A stretch of 64,000 nucleotides of DNA from Rhodopseudomonas palustris (GTDB lineage: Bacteria; Pseudomonadota; Alphaproteobacteria; Rhizobiales; Xanthobacteraceae): the NCBI RefSeq assembly GCF_034479375.1, contig NZ_CP140155.1, positions 2,046,001 through 2,110,000 on the forward strand. The letters run 5' to 3'. Numbering within the stretch: position 1 is the stretch's first letter; every line of letters starts with the position of its first letter. The position numbers were made by a program, and so were the translations under genes. Shown here in pieces: positions 45,785 to 55,525 of this stretch. The notes below the pieces were generated by a model, which saw only the letters and a program-made list of their open reading frames with translations, searched no databases and was not told where the DNA came from.

Positions 45785-47275
45785 CTATTGCAGGCTGAGC
45801 GCCACGAAGCGCAGTTCGCCGGCTCCGTTCGAGACCAAAAGCAATACCGACTTCTTGCCGTCCTTCTTGACCTGGTCGACCCGCTTCTTGATATCGGCGG
45901 CGCTGGTGACCGCCTCCTGCGCGACCTCGACGATCACGTCGCCGGCCGACAGCCGCTTCTCCGCGGCGTCGGAGCCGTTGTCGACCCCGACCACGACCAC
46001 GCCCTTGACGCTGTCCTTGATCTTGTAGCGGCCGCGCAGGTCCTTCGACAGCGCGGCGAGGTCGAGCCCGAGCGCCTTCTGCGTCACCGGCTTTTCCGGT
46101 TCGGGTTGTGACTTGGCCGAGGCCGGCTGTGGCTTGGCGCCATCGTCGAGGCGGCCGAGCGTGACCTGCTTGGTCTCTTCCTTGCCCTTGCGGATGATCA
46201 CCACGTCGACGGTCTTGCCGACCGCGGTGTCGGCGACCACGCGCGACAGATCCTTCGGCTCCTTGACGTCCTTGCCGTCGAACTTGACGACGACGTCGCC
46301 GGGCTCGATGCCGGCGGGCTTGGCCGGGCCCTTGTCGTCGATGCCGGCGACCAGCGCGCCACGCGCCGGCTTGATGTTGAGGCTCTCGGCGATCTCGTCG
46401 GTGACCTGCTGGATGCGCACGCCGAGCCAGCCGCGGCGCAGTTCGCCGAACTGCCGAAGCTGATCGACGACGCCGACCACGGTCTTCGACGGCACCGCGA
46501 AGCCGATGCCGATCGAGCCGCCGGACGGCGAGATGATCAGCGTGTTGACGCCGATGACTTCGCCGTCGAGGTTGAACAGCGGGCCGCCGGAATTGCCGCG
46601 ATTGATCGCCGCGTCGGTCTGGATGTAGCTGTCATACGGCCCGGAATTGATGTCGCGATTGCGCGCCGAGACGATGCCGGCGGTGACCGTGCCGCCGAGC
46701 GAGAACGGATTGCCGATCGCCACCACCCATTCGCCGAGCCGCAGCTTGTCACTGTCGCCGAACTTCACCGCCACCAGCGGCTTGTTGGCCGGCGGCTTGA
46801 ACTTCAGCACCGCGAGATCCGTCTTCTTGTCCACGCCGACCAGCTCGGCCTTGATCTTGGTGCCGTCGTTCATGATCAGGTTGATCTCGTCGGCGTCGGC
46901 GATGACGTGATTGTTGGTCACGGCAATGCCTGCGGTGTCGACGATGAAACCCGAGCCGAGCGAGTTGGTCTTGCGCGGGCCGCCGCCCTTCTCGCCGCGG
47001 CGGTTCTTGAAGAAGTCCTCGAAGAACTCCTCGAACGGCGAGCCCGGCGGCAGATTCGGCTTGGCGCTGTTGCCCTCGCTGGGCGCGCTCTTGGCCTCGA
47101 CCGTCTGGGTGGTCGAGATGTTGACCACGGCGTCGATGACCTTCTCGGCGACGTCCGCGATGCCCTCGGGGCCGCGGGCCTGCGCCGGGGCCGCGGTCAA
47201 GGCGGCGGCGCCGAGGCACAGCGCCGCCAGCAAAGGCCTGATCCGGAAGCTCAAGGCGGTGATCGCAACGGGCAT
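45785..47275 (-). CDS. degP: Periplasmic serine protease Do/DegP
   Basis: A 496-residue HtrA-family protease-chaperone. The signal peptide is ~1-34 ('LLAALCLGAAALTAAPAQA'). The catalytic triad is H123 ('TNNHVIADAD'), D153 ('DKKTDLAVLK') and S229 ('NRGNSGGPLF'). Two PDZ domains cover ~265-360 and ~395-490. The LA loop contains a Pro/Gly/Phe-rich insert (~75-105: 'PPGSPFEEFFEDFFKNRRG') typical of DegP. The ATG at 47275 gives a normal signal peptide; the frame is open another 28 residues upstream. It is followed by rsmJ and preceded by a DUF2065 gene and hflCK. Confidence 0.94.
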   Translation of the reverse strand: MPVAITALSFRIRPLLAALCLGAAALTAAPAQARGPEGIADVAEKVIDAVVNISTTQTVEAKSAPSEGNSAKPNLPPGSPFEEFFEDFFKNRRGEKGGGPRKTNSLGSGFIVDTAGIAVTNNHVIADADEINLIMNDGTKIKAELVGVDKKTDLAVLKFKPPANKPLVAVKFGDSDKLRLGEWVVAIGNPFSLGGTVTAGIVSARNRDINSGPYDSYIQTDAAINRGNSGGPLFNLDGEVIGVNTLIISPSGGSIGIGFAVPSKTVVGVVDQLRQFGELRRGWLGVRIQQVTDEIAESLNIKPARGALVAGIDDKGPAKPAGIEPGDVVVKFDGKDVKEPKDLSRVVADTAVGKTVDVVIIRKGKEETKQVTLGRLDDGAKPQPASAKSQPEPEKPVTQKALGLDLAALSKDLRGRYKIKDSVKGVVVVGVDNGSDAAEKRLSAGDVIVEVAQEAVTSAADIKKRVDQVKKDGKKSVLLLVSNGAGELRFVALSLQ

Positions 47276-47469
47276 GATGGGGGCGTCTCCTGCATCGAGG
47301 CCGGGCGCCTTGGGCGCTGCCGCTTGAAAACTCTGCGTCCGATCCGGGAACCGGGGCAAGCATCGGAATCGTTCGAAACTACCCCATCCGCAACACCGAT
47401 TGCGGCGAAAAACGGACGTCCCTGCTCACGATGCCGTTGAAAACTGTCCGATCGCGCGCCTCCGCGAGG

Positions 47470-47670
47470 TCAGCGGCGGACCACCCAGATCAGGATCAGG
47501 CCGAGCACGGCCGAGACGATGCCGACCACGCGCAGCACGTTGTCGGGAGTCGCCAACGCGCTTTTCATGGCGCGACGCATCCAGCTCGGGCTCGCGGCGA
47601 AGATCAGGCCTTCCAAAACGAACAACACACCCACCCCGATCAGGAGGTCGGCGAACGCGAAAGACCCCAT
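47470..47670 (-). CDS. DUF2065 small inner-membrane protein
   Basis: A 66-residue protein with two membrane helices ('LLIGVGVLFVLEGLIFAAS' and 'VVGIVSAVLGLILIWVV') and a short basic loop containing 'PSWMRRAMKSALATP'. This is the DUF2065 (YjeT) pattern, frequently encoded next to hflK/hflC, as here. Function is not established; a role in membrane quality control with HflKC is a guess from linkage. Confidence 0.88.
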   Translation of the reverse strand: MGSFAFADLLIGVGVLFVLEGLIFAASPSWMRRAMKSALATPDNVLRVVGIVSAVLGLILIWVVRR

Positions 47671-47758
47671 GCGACTGTATCCCCCGGCCGGGAATCTCGC
47701 CCGACAGCCATTATCGACGAAGCGCAGGCCGCGGCCTGCGCTTCTGATTTCGGCGCTG

Positions 47759-47805
47759 TTCTAGAGCAATTCCGTGTCTGATGAAATCAGAACCGGAAAC
47801 GCTAG
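47759..47805. repeat. Family F repeat overlapping the hflC stop
   Basis: CTAGAGCAATTCCG...TCTGATGAAATCAGA...CGGAAACGCTAG is a short palindrome. The hflC stop codon (TAG on the minus strand) is read from the repeat's terminal CTAG. The same arrangement occurs at 60143-60246. Confidence 0.65.
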
Positions 47806-48746
47806 CGTGGCGCGGCAGCCGGTTCCGGCGCAGCCTGCGCCGCACCCGGCGCCGCAGTCGCCGGCCGTGTCGCGGGCCTGCCGGACGAATTGGCGAAGAA
47901 GCGGAAGAACTCCGAATCGGGCCGCAGCAGGAAGCGGGTGTCCGAGCTCTTCAGCGACTGATCGTAGGCCGTCATCGACCGATAGAACGAGAAGAACTCC
48001 GGGTCCTTGCCGTAAGCAGCCGCGAACAGACGGTTGCGCTCGGCGTCGCCGGAACCGCGGATTTCTTCAGCCTGCGAATTCGCCTCGGCCACGATCACCG
48101 TGGCCTCACGGTCGGCCTTGGAGCGGATCTCCTGCGCCTTCTGTCCGCCCTGGGCGCGGAACTCGGCCGCCTCGCGCTGACGTTCCGTCTGCATCCGCTG
48201 ATACACCGCCTGGCTGTTCTGATCCGGCAGATCGGCGCGGCGGATGCGGACATCGATGACCTCGATGCCGTAGCCATCCGCCTCGCGGTCGAGCTGGGCC
48301 CGAATCCGCTGCATCAGGCCCTCGCGCTCGTCGCGCACCACCTGAATGAAGGTGACCTCGCCGAGCACACGACGCAATGCCGCGTTCAACAGCGTGGTCA
48401 GCTGGATGTTTGCGGCCGGGATCGACCCGATGCTCTGGTAGAAGCGCAACGCGTTTTTGATGCGGTAGCGGGCGAACGCATCGACCACGAGCCGCTTCTG
48501 ATCCGAAGCGATCACTTCCTGCGACGGATTTTCGAGGTCGAGAATCCGCTTGTCGATGCTGATCACGGTGTCGATGAACGGCGCCTTGAAGTGAAGCCCC
48601 GGTTCAGTGACGACTCGCACCGGCTCGCCGAGCCGGACCAGCAACACCTGCTCGGTCTGGCGGACGGTGAACAACGACGACCAGCCGACGATGATCGCCA
48701 CGAGCAGGACGATCAGGGCAACGATACCTGCGATTCCGGCCTTCAT
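47802..48746 (-). CDS. hflC: HflC, FtsH protease modulator (SPFH)
   Basis: A 314-residue SPFH/prohibitin-family protein. A single N-terminal membrane anchor (~5-25) is followed by the band-7 domain ('QTEQVLLVRLGEPVRVVTEPGLHFK') and a helical coiled region (~200-260). The C-terminus after 'FFRFFANSSGRP' is Ala/Pro-rich and ends at a repeat-derived stop. With HflK it forms the large periplasmic-side cage around FtsH. The start overlaps the hflK stop by four bases. Confidence 0.94.
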   Translation of the reverse strand: MKAGIAGIVALIVLLVAIIVGWSSLFTVRQTEQVLLVRLGEPVRVVTEPGLHFKAPFIDTVISIDKRILDLENPSQEVIASDQKRLVVDAFARYRIKNALRFYQSIGSIPAANIQLTTLLNAALRRVLGEVTFIQVVRDEREGLMQRIRAQLDREADGYGIEVIDVRIRRADLPDQNSQAVYQRMQTERQREAAEFRAQGGQKAQEIRSKADREATVIVAEANSQAEEIRGSGDAERNRLFAAAYGKDPEFFSFYRSMTAYDQSLKSSDTRFLLRPDSEFFRFFANSSGRPATRPATAAPGAAQAAPEPAAAPR

Positions 48747-49912
48747 CGGTTGCCTCCGCCCTGGGTCTGCTGGTTCTGCGGCGGCGTCGGTGTGGCCGGC
48801 GCCGTGCGGCGCGGGCTCAGCTCACTCAGCGGCAGATACGGCACGATGCCCTGGCCTCCCCCGGGGCCCGACCCCGAATCGTAAACCAGCTTCTCGGCAG
48901 GGCCGAGCACGCGCTCCATGGTTTCGAGATAGATCCGCTGACGGGTCACGTCGGGAGCCTTCCTGTATTCTTCATAGACGTCGAGGAAGCGCGCGCTCTG
49001 GCCCTTGGCCTCGGCAACCGCCTGGCCTTTGTAGCCCTCGGCCGCCTGGATGATCTGCGCGCCGCGACCTCTGGCGTCGGGGATGACGCGGTTGGCGTAA
49101 GTCTGCGCTTCGTTCTGCAGACGCTCGAGGTCGGCGCGCGCAGCCTGGACGTCGCGGAACGCGTCGATGACCTGCTGCGGCGGATCCACCTTCTGCATCT
49201 GCACCTGCTGCACCAGAACGCCGGCGCCGTAGCCGTCGAGCGTCTTCTGCATCAGTTCCTGCACGCCGCTCTCGATCGTGGTCCGGGCGCCGGTCAGGAT
49301 CGGCTGGATGTTGGAGCGGCCGATCACTTCGCGCATCGCGCTTTCGGCGACCGCCTTCACGGTGCCTTCCGGGTTCTGGATGTTGAACAGGAAGTTGCCG
49401 ACACCGTCGGGCTTGATTCGCCACAACACGGCGAAATCGACGTCGACGATGTTCTCGTCGCCGGTCAGCATCAGGCTTTCCTCGGGCACGTCGCGTGCCG
49501 TCGTGCCGCGCCGGGCCGGATCGTTGATCAGCGTCATGCCGATGCTGATCGTCGACACGCGCAGCGCCTTCGGCAGCAACACGGTCTCGATCGGATACGG
49601 CAGATGATAATTCAGACCGGGCTGCACGGTGCGGACGTGCTTGCCGAAGCGCAGCACGACGCCGAGCTCTTCGGACTGCACCCGGAAGAAGCCGGACAGG
49701 CCCCAGATCGTCAAGGCGCCGAGCACCGCGATGGCGATGCCGAGACTGCTGAAATAACCGCCGGGAAGCAATTGCTGCAGCCGGTCCTGGCCGCGACGGA
49801 GCAGATCTTCCAGGTCAGGCGGCCGCGGTCCCGATGGTTGCGGTCCGGAGCCCCAAGGACCCTTCGGGCCAGAACCCCAGGGTCCTCCGCCTTGATTCTT
49901 CCACGGCATCAA
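48743..49912 (-). CDS. hflK: HflK, FtsH protease modulator (SPFH)
   Basis: A 389-residue partner of HflC. The Gly/Pro/Trp-rich cytoplasmic N-terminus ('GGGPWGSGPKGPWGSGPQPS') is characteristic of HflK. The membrane helix is at ~55-75, then the band-7 domain and a helical C-terminal region. The C-terminal tail ('RRTAPATPTPPQNQQTQ') is disordered-looking. Two tandem ATGs at the start make the exact first residue uncertain by one. Confidence 0.94.
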   Translation of the reverse strand: MMPWKNQGGGPWGSGPKGPWGSGPQPSGPRPPDLEDLLRRGQDRLQQLLPGGYFSSLGIAIAVLGALTIWGLSGFFRVQSEELGVVLRFGKHVRTVQPGLNYHLPYPIETVLLPKALRVSTISIGMTLINDPARRGTTARDVPEESLMLTGDENIVDVDFAVLWRIKPDGVGNFLFNIQNPEGTVKAVAESAMREVIGRSNIQPILTGARTTIESGVQELMQKTLDGYGAGVLVQQVQMQKVDPPQQVIDAFRDVQAARADLERLQNEAQTYANRVIPDARGRGAQIIQAAEGYKGQAVAEAKGQSARFLDVYEEYRKAPDVTRQRIYLETMERVLGPAEKLVYDSGSGPGGGQGIVPYLPLSELSPRRTAPATPTPPQNQQTQGGGNR

Positions 49913-50062
49913 TAGTCTCCTCAGCGGTCCGGCGAACGTGCGGACCCCAATTCGTGCACGGCTTTATAGGGGACAGGCCCGGCAGGCACAACGCGCGTCG
50001 TCACATGTCGCGAGCTAAGCCCTGACGCAATTTTGTCAATGTGGATCGCGCCGCGCTCAAGG

Positions 50063-50578
50063 TTAACGTGCAGTGCAGCGTCGATAGGTCACATATGAGA
50101 CATCGGCGCTGTCCTGAGGTCCAGCGGCGTGGCGTGTCCGCGCGAGCTCCTCCCACTGCGTCGGATCGAGCGCCGGGAAACTGGTATCGCCTTGCGGGCT
50201 GGCGTGTACCTCGGTCAATTCGATACGCGAGGCGCAAGGCAGCCAGTGCGCGTAGATTTCCGCCCCGCCGATCACCGCGATTTCGGTGGCAAAACGCCGC
50301 AGCGCGTCGCCGGCAGCGACCTGCTCCGCGGCATCGAACGACGTCGCGACCACCACGCCGTCCGCCTGGAAATGCGGGTCACGGGTCACCACGATGTTGG
50401 TTCGACCCGGCAATGGCCGGCCGATCGACTGATAGGTCTTGCGGCCCATGATCACCGGCTTGTTCAGCGTGAGCTGCTTGAAGCGCTGCAGATCGGATTT
50501 GAGCCGCCAGGGAATGGCGTTGCCCTGCCCGATCACGCCGTTGTCGGCGACCGCGACGATGAGGACGATGGGGATCAT
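50063..50578 (-). CDS. folA: Dihydrofolate reductase
   Basis: A 171-residue DHFR with 'VADNGVIGQGNAIPWRLKSDL' (including the active-site Trp and acidic residue region), the NADPH motif 'VIMGRKTYQSIGRPLPGRTN' and 'IAVIGGAEIYAHWLP'. It regenerates tetrahydrofolate used up by ThyA. Its start overlaps the stop of the small unknown gene upstream by four bases, tying it into a thyA-to-folA operon that contains two extra genes. Confidence 0.95.
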   Translation of the reverse strand: MIPIVLIVAVADNGVIGQGNAIPWRLKSDLQRFKQLTLNKPVIMGRKTYQSIGRPLPGRTNIVVTRDPHFQADGVVVATSFDAAEQVAAGDALRRFATEIAVIGGAEIYAHWLPCASRIELTEVHASPQGDTSFPALDPTQWEELARTRHAAGPQDSADVSYVTYRRCTAR

Positions 50579-50946
50579 GCCGCGGGACGCAGAACGTAAG
50601 CTTCGTCCACGTAGGTGCCGTTACGATAGGCGCCACGGACTCGACCATCGGGCGATGAAACAGACTTTACTGCTTGGACGATCGGATTGTCCCGCTTGAC
50701 CACCGAATACCGCAAGTCGTGCCGGCCGGGAAGTTCGTCGCGATGATCCACGATCGTCTGAGCCACGCGAATAGTCTCGTCCAATGTGTCACCACCTCGA
50801 TCGAGAGGCACAATGTAGAGACGTCCGCGCCCCTCGTCGTCCAGGGCCCAAATCGCGGTCTCGACCAGAAATCCGTCTCGCTCGAGAAGGTCGAGCAAGT
50901 GGCGAGCGGTCTCGAACTCCTCTGCTACAGCTTGCTGCGCAACCAT
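50575..50946 (-). CDS. Unknown protein paired with HEPN gene
   Basis: A 123-residue protein starting MVAQQAVAEEFETARHLLDL. The predicted order is a helix (~5-25), strands with 'FLVETAIWALDDEGRGRLYI', a helix ('TLDETIRVAQTIVDH') and a C-terminal strand-rich part ('GRVRGAYRNGTYVDEAYVL'). No family is recognised. It overlaps the HEPN gene upstream by 22 bases and folA downstream by four, so it is tightly coupled. The base composition of this gene and the HEPN gene is visibly less GC-rich than the neighbours, suggesting transfer. It could be the partner (antitoxin or adaptor) of the HEPN protein. Confidence 0.75.
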   Translation of the reverse strand: MVAQQAVAEEFETARHLLDLLERDGFLVETAIWALDDEGRGRLYIVPLDRGGDTLDETIRVAQTIVDHRDELPGRHDLRYSVVKRDNPIVQAVKSVSSPDGRVRGAYRNGTYVDEAYVLRPAA

Positions 50947-51338
50947 GGGAGAATACCTCCTTCGATAGCTCGTACCAGATTGGAGGCATCGTCTGATCCG
51001 ATGTCTCCATAGCGACTAGCTTCATCCCAACCCGCCACAATCTGCCAATACCCCTCGAATTCGGCGTTGAGCTGCCTGCGAGACTTGAGCTCGTCCTCCA
51101 GACGACAAAGCTTTACGAGCTTGATAAGATCGTGAGTGAACACATCCCTCACAAGGACTCTGTCAGGCAGCGTATCGGCATTGAATTGTGACGACAAGAT
51201 CGCCTTCAGCGTCAGTTCGATCGCATATCCAGCTAGGTAATAGGCGTTTCCGCTGCTGCCCGCGTCCAGCAGAAGCTTGGCATCGTGCAGTTTTGCGTCG
51301 GACAGAGCGACCAACCGGGCTTTGCTGATTTCGACCAT
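50925..51338 (-). CDS. HEPN-domain protein
   Basis: A 137-residue helical protein with the HEPN pattern: 'KLHDAKLLLDAGSSGNAYYL' (helix 1-2), 'AGYAIELTLKAILSSQ', then R64-x4-H69 in 'VRDVFTHDLIKLVK', and a C-terminal 'EGYWQIVAGWDEASRYGD'. R-x4-H is the RNase-type spacing of HEPN toxins, but its position relative to the canonical motif is not certain. The ATG at 51338 is five bases after the thyA stop. It overlaps the next small gene by 22 bases. A toxin-antitoxin or RNA-binding role is possible; the family also includes non-toxic members. Confidence 0.78.
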   Translation of the reverse strand: MVEISKARLVALSDAKLHDAKLLLDAGSSGNAYYLAGYAIELTLKAILSSQFNADTLPDRVLVRDVFTHDLIKLVKLCRLEDELKSRRQLNAEFEGYWQIVAGWDEASRYGDIGSDDASNLVRAIEGGILPWLRSKL

Positions 51339-51343
51339 GACCG

Positions 51344-52138
51344 CTACACCGCCACCTCCGCCTTGATGTGCGGGTGCGGGTCGTAGCCCTGCAGCGTGAA
51401 GTCCTCGTAGCGGAAGCCGAAGATGTCGGTGACGGCGGGATCGATCGTCATCACCGGCAGCGCGCGCGGCGCGCGGGTCAGCTGCAGTCGCGCTTGCTCG
51501 AGGTGGTTGGAATACAGATGCGCGTCGCCCAGCGTGTGAACGAAATCCCCGGGCTGCAGGCCGGTCACCTGCGCCACCATCATCGTCAGCAGCGCGTAGG
51601 ACGCAATGTTGAACGGCACGCCGAGAAACGCATCGGCGGAACGTTGATACAACTGGCACGACAGCTTGCCGTTCGCGACGTAGAACTGGAACAGGCAGTG
51701 GCATGGCGGCAGCGCCATCTTCTCGACATCCGCCGGGTTCCACGCGGTAACGATCAGCCGCCGCGAATCCGGGTTGCGCTTGATCATGTCGACCACGCCC
51801 GCGATCTGGTCGATGCTGCCGCCGTCGGCGGTCGGCCAGGACCGCCATTGCGCGCCGTAGACCGGGCCGAGATCGCCGTTGGCGTCCGCCCATTCGTCCC
51901 AGATCGTGACGCCGTGATCGCGCAGATATTTGATGTTGGTGTCGCCCTGCAGAAACCACAGCAGTTCGTGGACGATCGCCTTCAGCGGCAGCCGCTTGGT
52001 GGTCAGCATCGGGAAGCCGGCCGCCAGATCGAACCGCATCTGATGGCCGAACACGGACAGCGTGCCGGTGCCGGTGCGGTCGTGCTTCTCGGCGCCGTCG
52101 CTGAGGATGCGCTCGAGCAGGTCGTGGTACTGGATCAT
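51344..52138 (-). CDS. thyA: Thymidylate synthase
   Basis: A 264-residue ThyA, the same length as the E. coli enzyme, converting dUMP to dTMP with methylene-THF. The catalytic cysteine lies in '[14 protein letters not shown]', with '[19 protein letters not shown]' at the N-terminus and the dUMP-binding '[20 protein letters not shown]'. The ATG at 52138 ([12 protein letters not shown]) is the family start; the frame is open for 20 more residues upstream. It heads an operon that runs through a HEPN pair into folA. Confidence 0.96.
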   Translation of the reverse strand: MIQYHDLLERILSDGAEKHDRTGTGTLSVFGHQMRFDLAAGFPMLTTKRLPLKAIVHELLWFLQGDTNIKYLRDHGVTIWDEWADANGDLGPVYGAQWRSWPTADGGSIDQIAGVVDMIKRNPDSRRLIVTAWNPADVEKMALPPCHCLFQFYVANGKLSCQLYQRSADAFLGVPFNIASYALLTMMVAQVTGLQPGDFVHTLGDAHLYSNHLEQARLQLTRAPRALPVMTIDPAVTDIFGFRYEDFTLQGYDPHPHIKAEVAV

Positions 52139-52292
52139 CGGTCGTCGGTGCCCGGAATGGCGCCGGCGTGGCAGCCGCCGGAAGCGGCCGCTGCGCAAGG
52201 CTGCGGATATACGGAATCCATGCCGAAAATACCCCTGCCGGTCGAAACAACAAGGATTGATCGCGCCCGCGCCGCGGCCGTCAACCGCTTTC

Positions 52293-53306
52293 TCAATGGC
52301 TCGAACGTTTCAGAACCAGGCCCCATTTCTGCAGCTCGGTCTGCACGCGCGCGTGCAGCGCGCCGGGGGTGCGTTGGTCCGGCGGCGGAACAATGACGCC
52401 GAGGCCGATGAGCGGATCGCGAACCTCGGGCTGGTCCAGCGCCCGCGCCACCGACTCGTTCAGGATGGCGACGATCCGATCGGGCGTGCCTTTCGGCGCG
52501 AACAGGGCGTTCCAGGCCTCGACCTCGAAAGCCGGCAGGCCGGTCTCGGCGGCGGTCGGCACTGTCGGCAGAGCAGGATCGCGTTGGGGACTGGCGATGA
52601 CATAGGCCCTCACCGCACCGTCGCGCAGCGGGACCACCACGTTGACGATCTGGTCGCACATATAATCGACCTGCCCGGCCGCCAGCGCCTCCATCGCCGG
52701 CGCCGTCCCATTGAACGGAACGCCGGTAGGATCGATGCCCAGCAGATGATTGAGGAGCGTGCAGGACGCATAGGACACCGACCCCACCCCCGCATGCGCC
52801 ATATTGAGCAGATGGGTGTGGCCTCGCACGTAAGAGACGAATTCGCCGAAATCCGCCGCCGGGAATTTCCGACGCGCCACCACCAGCACCGGCATCCGCG
52901 ACAACAGCGCGACCGGCGCGAAATCGGCATCCGGCCGGTATCCGAGATTGGGGTAGAGCGCGACAGCCGCAGCGTGGGTCCCCATGTGGCCGACGATCAG
53001 CGTATAGCCGTCCGGCTCGGCCCGCGCCGCCCGCAATGTCGCGGTGGTCCCGCCGGCGCCGACGACGTTCTCGATCGCGACCGGCTGCCCCAACGTCTTC
53101 GACATCTCGGCTGCCACGATCCGCGCCACCACGTCGGTCGGGCCACCCTTGGCGAACGGAACGATGACAGTGAGCGGACGTGCCGGATAGCCGGCCGGGG
53201 TTTGACCGACCGCCGGCCCGCCCGAAAGCGACGCCGAAACTGCGAGGGCCAGACCGATGACAGCGGCGACGCGCCTGAACGCGACCGCCCGCGCAATGCA
53301 ATGCAT
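52293..53306 (-). CDS. Tripartite tricarboxylate transporter substrate-binding protein (TctC/Bug family)
   Basis: A 337-residue periplasmic Bug-family receptor with a signal peptide to about residue 35 ('[20 protein letters not shown]'). The family blocks are '[22 protein letters not shown]', '[21 protein letters not shown]' and '[21 protein letters not shown]'. It is the third gene after the TctB and TctA membrane subunits on the same strand. The ligand could be a tri- or dicarboxylate, aromatic acid or amino acid; no catabolic gene nearby decides. Confidence 0.92.
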   Translation of the reverse strand: MHCIARAVAFRRVAAVIGLALAVSASLSGGPAVGQTPAGYPARPLTVIVPFAKGGPTDVVARIVAAEMSKTLGQPVAIENVVGAGGTTATLRAARAEPDGYTLIVGHMGTHAAAVALYPNLGYRPDADFAPVALLSRMPVLVVARRKFPAADFGEFVSYVRGHTHLLNMAHAGVGSVSYASCTLLNHLLGIDPTGVPFNGTAPAMEALAAGQVDYMCDQIVNVVVPLRDGAVRAYVIASPQRDPALPTVPTAAETGLPAFEVEAWNALFAPKGTPDRIVAILNESVARALDQPEVRDPLIGLGVIVPPPDQRTPGALHARVQTELQKWGLVLKRSSH

Positions 53307-53422
53307 TTTCCCGCCTCCGGCAGAAATTCCTTACCAATATCGAGATGATCGGGAACGAATGCCCCGATCGAATATATCAGACAATCACGACGCCCGGCGC
53401 GCCTGCGCCGAGCGCAAATCGA

Positions 53423-54940
53423 TCAGTTCTCGGACTCGACGAAAACCTCGTCGCGCTTGTGCCGCAGGGACGGAAGCACCGCGAGCACCAGCAGACCGGC
53501 GGCCACCACAAGCAGAGCCGCCGACAGCGGCTCGGTCACGAACACTGTAGCATCGCCGCGCGAGATCAGCAGCGCCCGGCGCAGATTTTCCTCCATCAGC
53601 GGCCCGAGCACCATCCCCAGCAACAGAGGAGCAGGCTCGAAATCGTGCTTGACCAGCCAGTAGCCGATCAATCCGAAGATCCCCGCCATCACGACGTCGG
53701 TCGGCGCGTTGTTCACCGAGTAGATGCCGATGGCGCAGAATACCACGATCGCCGGAAACATCAGCCGGTACGGCACCCGGAGCAACCGCACCCAGACTCC
53801 GACCAGCGGCAGGTTGATGATCAGCAGCATCAGATTGCCGATCCACATCGAGGCGATCATCCCCCAGACCAGTTCCGGCTGGTTCTGCATCACCTGCGGT
53901 CCCGGCACGATGCCGTGAATGGTCATCGCGCCGACCATCAGGGCCATCACCGCATTCGGCGGAATGCCCAGCGTCAGCAGCGGGATGAACGACGTCTGGG
54001 CAGCGGCATTGTTGGCGCTTTCCGGCCCCGCCACGCCTTCGATCGCGCCCCGGCCGAACCGGTACGGCGTCCGCGAGATCTTCTTTTCCAGCGTATAGGA
54101 TGCGAACGACGCGATCACCGCGCCGCCGCCCGGCAGGATGCCGAGAAGCGAACCGAGCACGGTCCCCCGCGCGATCGCCGGCGCGGCCTCGCGCAGATCC
54201 TTCCGGGTCGGCATCAGGCCGGTGATCTTCTGCTGGACCAACTGACGGTCGGCCTCGGTGCCGCCGTCGAGGTTGCGAATGATCTCGGCGAAGCCGAATA
54301 CGCCCATCGCCACCGTGGCGAAGCCGAGACCGTCGGCGAATTCCGGGATGCCGAAAGTCATCCGCGACGCGCCGGTTTCGATGTCGGAGCCGATCATCGA
54401 CAGCAGCAGCCCGAGCGCGATCATCGCGATCGCCTTGAGCACGGAGCCCTTCGCCAGCACCACCGCGAAGATCAGGCCGAGCACCATCAGCGAGAAATAC
54501 TCCGCCGGTCCGAACTCCAGCGCGAGCTTGGTCAGCGGTACGCCCAACACCGCGATCAGCACGGTGGCGAAACAGCCCGCAGCGAACGAGCCGATCGCCG
54601 CGATCGCCAGCGCCGGGCCGGCGCGGCCCTGCTTCGCCATTTGGAAGCCGTCGAGCGTCGTGACCACCGACGTCGCCTCGCCGGGAATATTGACCAGGAT
54701 CGAGGTGGTCGAGCCGCCATACTGGGCGCCGTAATAGATGCCGGCCAGCATGATGAGCGCGCCGACCGGCGGCAGGCCGAAGGTGATCGGTAGCAGCATC
54801 GCCACGGTGGCGATGGTGCCGATCCCCGGCAGCACGCCGATCAGCGTGCCGACCAGGGCGCCGATCAGGCAGAGCCCGAGATTCATCGGCGAGGCGGCGA
54901 CCTGAAAGCCCAGCGCGAGATTGGAAAACAGATCAAACAT
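53423..54940 (-). CDS. Tripartite tricarboxylate transporter large permease TctA
   Basis: A 505-residue polytopic membrane protein of the TctA family with about 12 segments. Signature regions are '[27 protein letters not shown]', '[26 protein letters not shown]' and '[21 protein letters not shown]', the paired Gly/Pro-rich re-entrant motifs of the family. It follows tctB by nine bases. The C-terminus is hydrophobic and ends in a charged tail ('[15 protein letters not shown]'). Confidence 0.94.
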   Translation of the reverse strand: MFDLFSNLALGFQVAASPMNLGLCLIGALVGTLIGVLPGIGTIATVAMLLPITFGLPPVGALIMLAGIYYGAQYGGSTTSILVNIPGEATSVVTTLDGFQMAKQGRAGPALAIAAIGSFAAGCFATVLIAVLGVPLTKLALEFGPAEYFSLMVLGLIFAVVLAKGSVLKAIAMIALGLLLSMIGSDIETGASRMTFGIPEFADGLGFATVAMGVFGFAEIIRNLDGGTEADRQLVQQKITGLMPTRKDLREAAPAIARGTVLGSLLGILPGGGAVIASFASYTLEKKISRTPYRFGRGAIEGVAGPESANNAAAQTSFIPLLTLGIPPNAVMALMVGAMTIHGIVPGPQVMQNQPELVWGMIASMWIGNLMLLIINLPLVGVWVRLLRVPYRLMFPAIVVFCAIGIYSVNNAPTDVVMAGIFGLIGYWLVKHDFEPAPLLLGMVLGPLMEENLRRALLISRGDATVFVTEPLSAALLVVAAGLLVLAVLPSLRHKRDEVFVESEN

Positions 54941-54949
54941 CGCGGGCGC

Positions 54950-55450
54950 TCACCGGATCAGGAACGACGGATACAGCGGCATCGGCAGTCCCAGCGCATA
55001 GGGAAACAGCAGGCTGCAGCCGATGGTCAGCACGATGCCGACGATGATCGTTTCCTTCCAGCGCGTTTCGGGAGTTCCCAGCGCGGCGATCAGAAAGGTC
55101 GTGAATGCGGAAACGATGAGTCCGAGCGGGCGGATCGACACGGCGAACGACAGGATCGCGAGGCCGACGAACAGCGGTCCGCGCCAGTGGAATTTCGCCA
55201 TCGGCTCGCCGTCGACCAGGATGGCGGTCACCGTCAGCACGACGCCGGTCCCGAGCAGCAGCAGCGCGAAGATCCGCGGCGCGGTCCCGGCGCCGAACGA
55301 AAAGCCCTGCATGCCCTGAAGATCGCTCGACGCCCACAGCGCGAAGGCCGCCACCGCCACCAGAGCGAGGCCACCGATGAAGTCCTGCGGCCCGCGGATC
55401 CATTTCGGAAACACGGATTTCTCCGAGACGCGGCTCGGCGTGTCGCTCAT
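54950..55450 (-). CDS. Tripartite tricarboxylate transporter small permease TctB
   Basis: A 166-residue TctB-family protein with four predicted membrane helices. It has the conserved stretches 'DFIGGLALVAVAAFALWASSDL' and 'GAGTAPRIFALLLLGTGVVL'. It is the first gene of the operon. A cytoplasmic N-terminus of ~20 residues precedes the first helix. No regulator (two-component TctDE) is next to it. Confidence 0.88.
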   Translation of the reverse strand: MSDTPSRVSEKSVFPKWIRGPQDFIGGLALVAVAAFALWASSDLQGMQGFSFGAGTAPRIFALLLLGTGVVLTVTAILVDGEPMAKFHWRGPLFVGLAILSFAVSIRPLGLIVSAFTTFLIAALGTPETRWKETIIVGIVLTIGCSLLFPYALGLPMPLYPSFLIR

Positions 55451-55525
55451 CGTTCCCTCCCCGTTGCCGGGCTTCGTGGCCCGTTTCTATTGTCGCAGCG
55501 TGGCCGTCCTGCCTACCCAGTTTCC

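Noticed and set aside
47276..47469. ECF/EcfG-type stress promoter before degP
   Set aside because: A GAAC...CGGTT pair exists on the minus strand but spacing and flanks do not match GGAAC-N16/17-CGTT well enough.
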